DNA of 5,738 bases from an uncultured Oxalobacter sp. (GTDB taxonomy: Bacteria; Pseudomonadota; Gammaproteobacteria; Burkholderiales; Burkholderiaceae_D): NCBI GenBank assembly GCA_937916185.1, contig CALGGD010000013.1, forward strand, positions 1 through 5,738, given 5' to 3'. Below the pieces are notes generated by a model. It had not been told where the DNA came from and made no database searches. It worked only from the letters and a program-made list of their open reading frames with translations. The position numbers were made by a program, and so were the translations under genes. Shown piece by piece: positions 5,737 through 5,738 of the stretch (its first letter is position 1; every line of letters starts with the position of its first letter).

Positions 5737-5738
5737 TA

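Overview
The window looks like a moderate-GC proteobacterial chromosome, most likely a betaproteobacterium. The iron superoxide dismutase has the beta/gammaproteobacterial look, clear Shine-Dalgarno sites precede two of the genes, and compact GC hairpin terminators separate the transcription units. An Oxalobacter-like host would fit, but that is recollection of style rather than proof.

Left half (1-2905), housekeeping genes, all on the plus strand. The window opens inside a biotin-dependent carboxyltransferase of the pyruvate carboxylase type. It carries the C-terminal part of the carboxyltransferase domain, a tetramerization-like linker, a biotin carrier domain and an unusual four-cysteine zinc-ribbon tail. 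A hairpin terminator follows. Next comes a small gene for a secreted Gly/Tyr/His/Arg-rich repeat protein with its own terminator, then sodB (Fe superoxide dismutase) with a weaker hairpin after it. Each appears to be its own transcription unit.

Right half (about 2906-5738), a restriction-modification locus that is visibly more AT-rich. A cytosine-5 DNA methyltransferase overlaps by 20 bases a restriction endonuclease that I recognise as HaeIII family, so together they look like a type II system that probably reads GGCC. The methyltransferase has a possible promoter so close to its ATG that the mRNA would be almost leaderless. Converging on the pair from the right edge is the C-terminal half of a second, different C5 methyltransferase on the minus strand. 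Its frame is interrupted at conserved motif VIII by what looks like a small frameshift, so it is either a decayed gene or a natural two-subunit enzyme.

No RNA gene, insertion sequence, CRISPR array or origin was recognised. No gene-free stretch exceeds 300 bases. The 115-base convergent gap at 4993-5107 holds no convincing terminator. I did not find a wholly new system; the items most worth following up are the broken second methyltransferase, the restriction pair and the secreted repeat protein.
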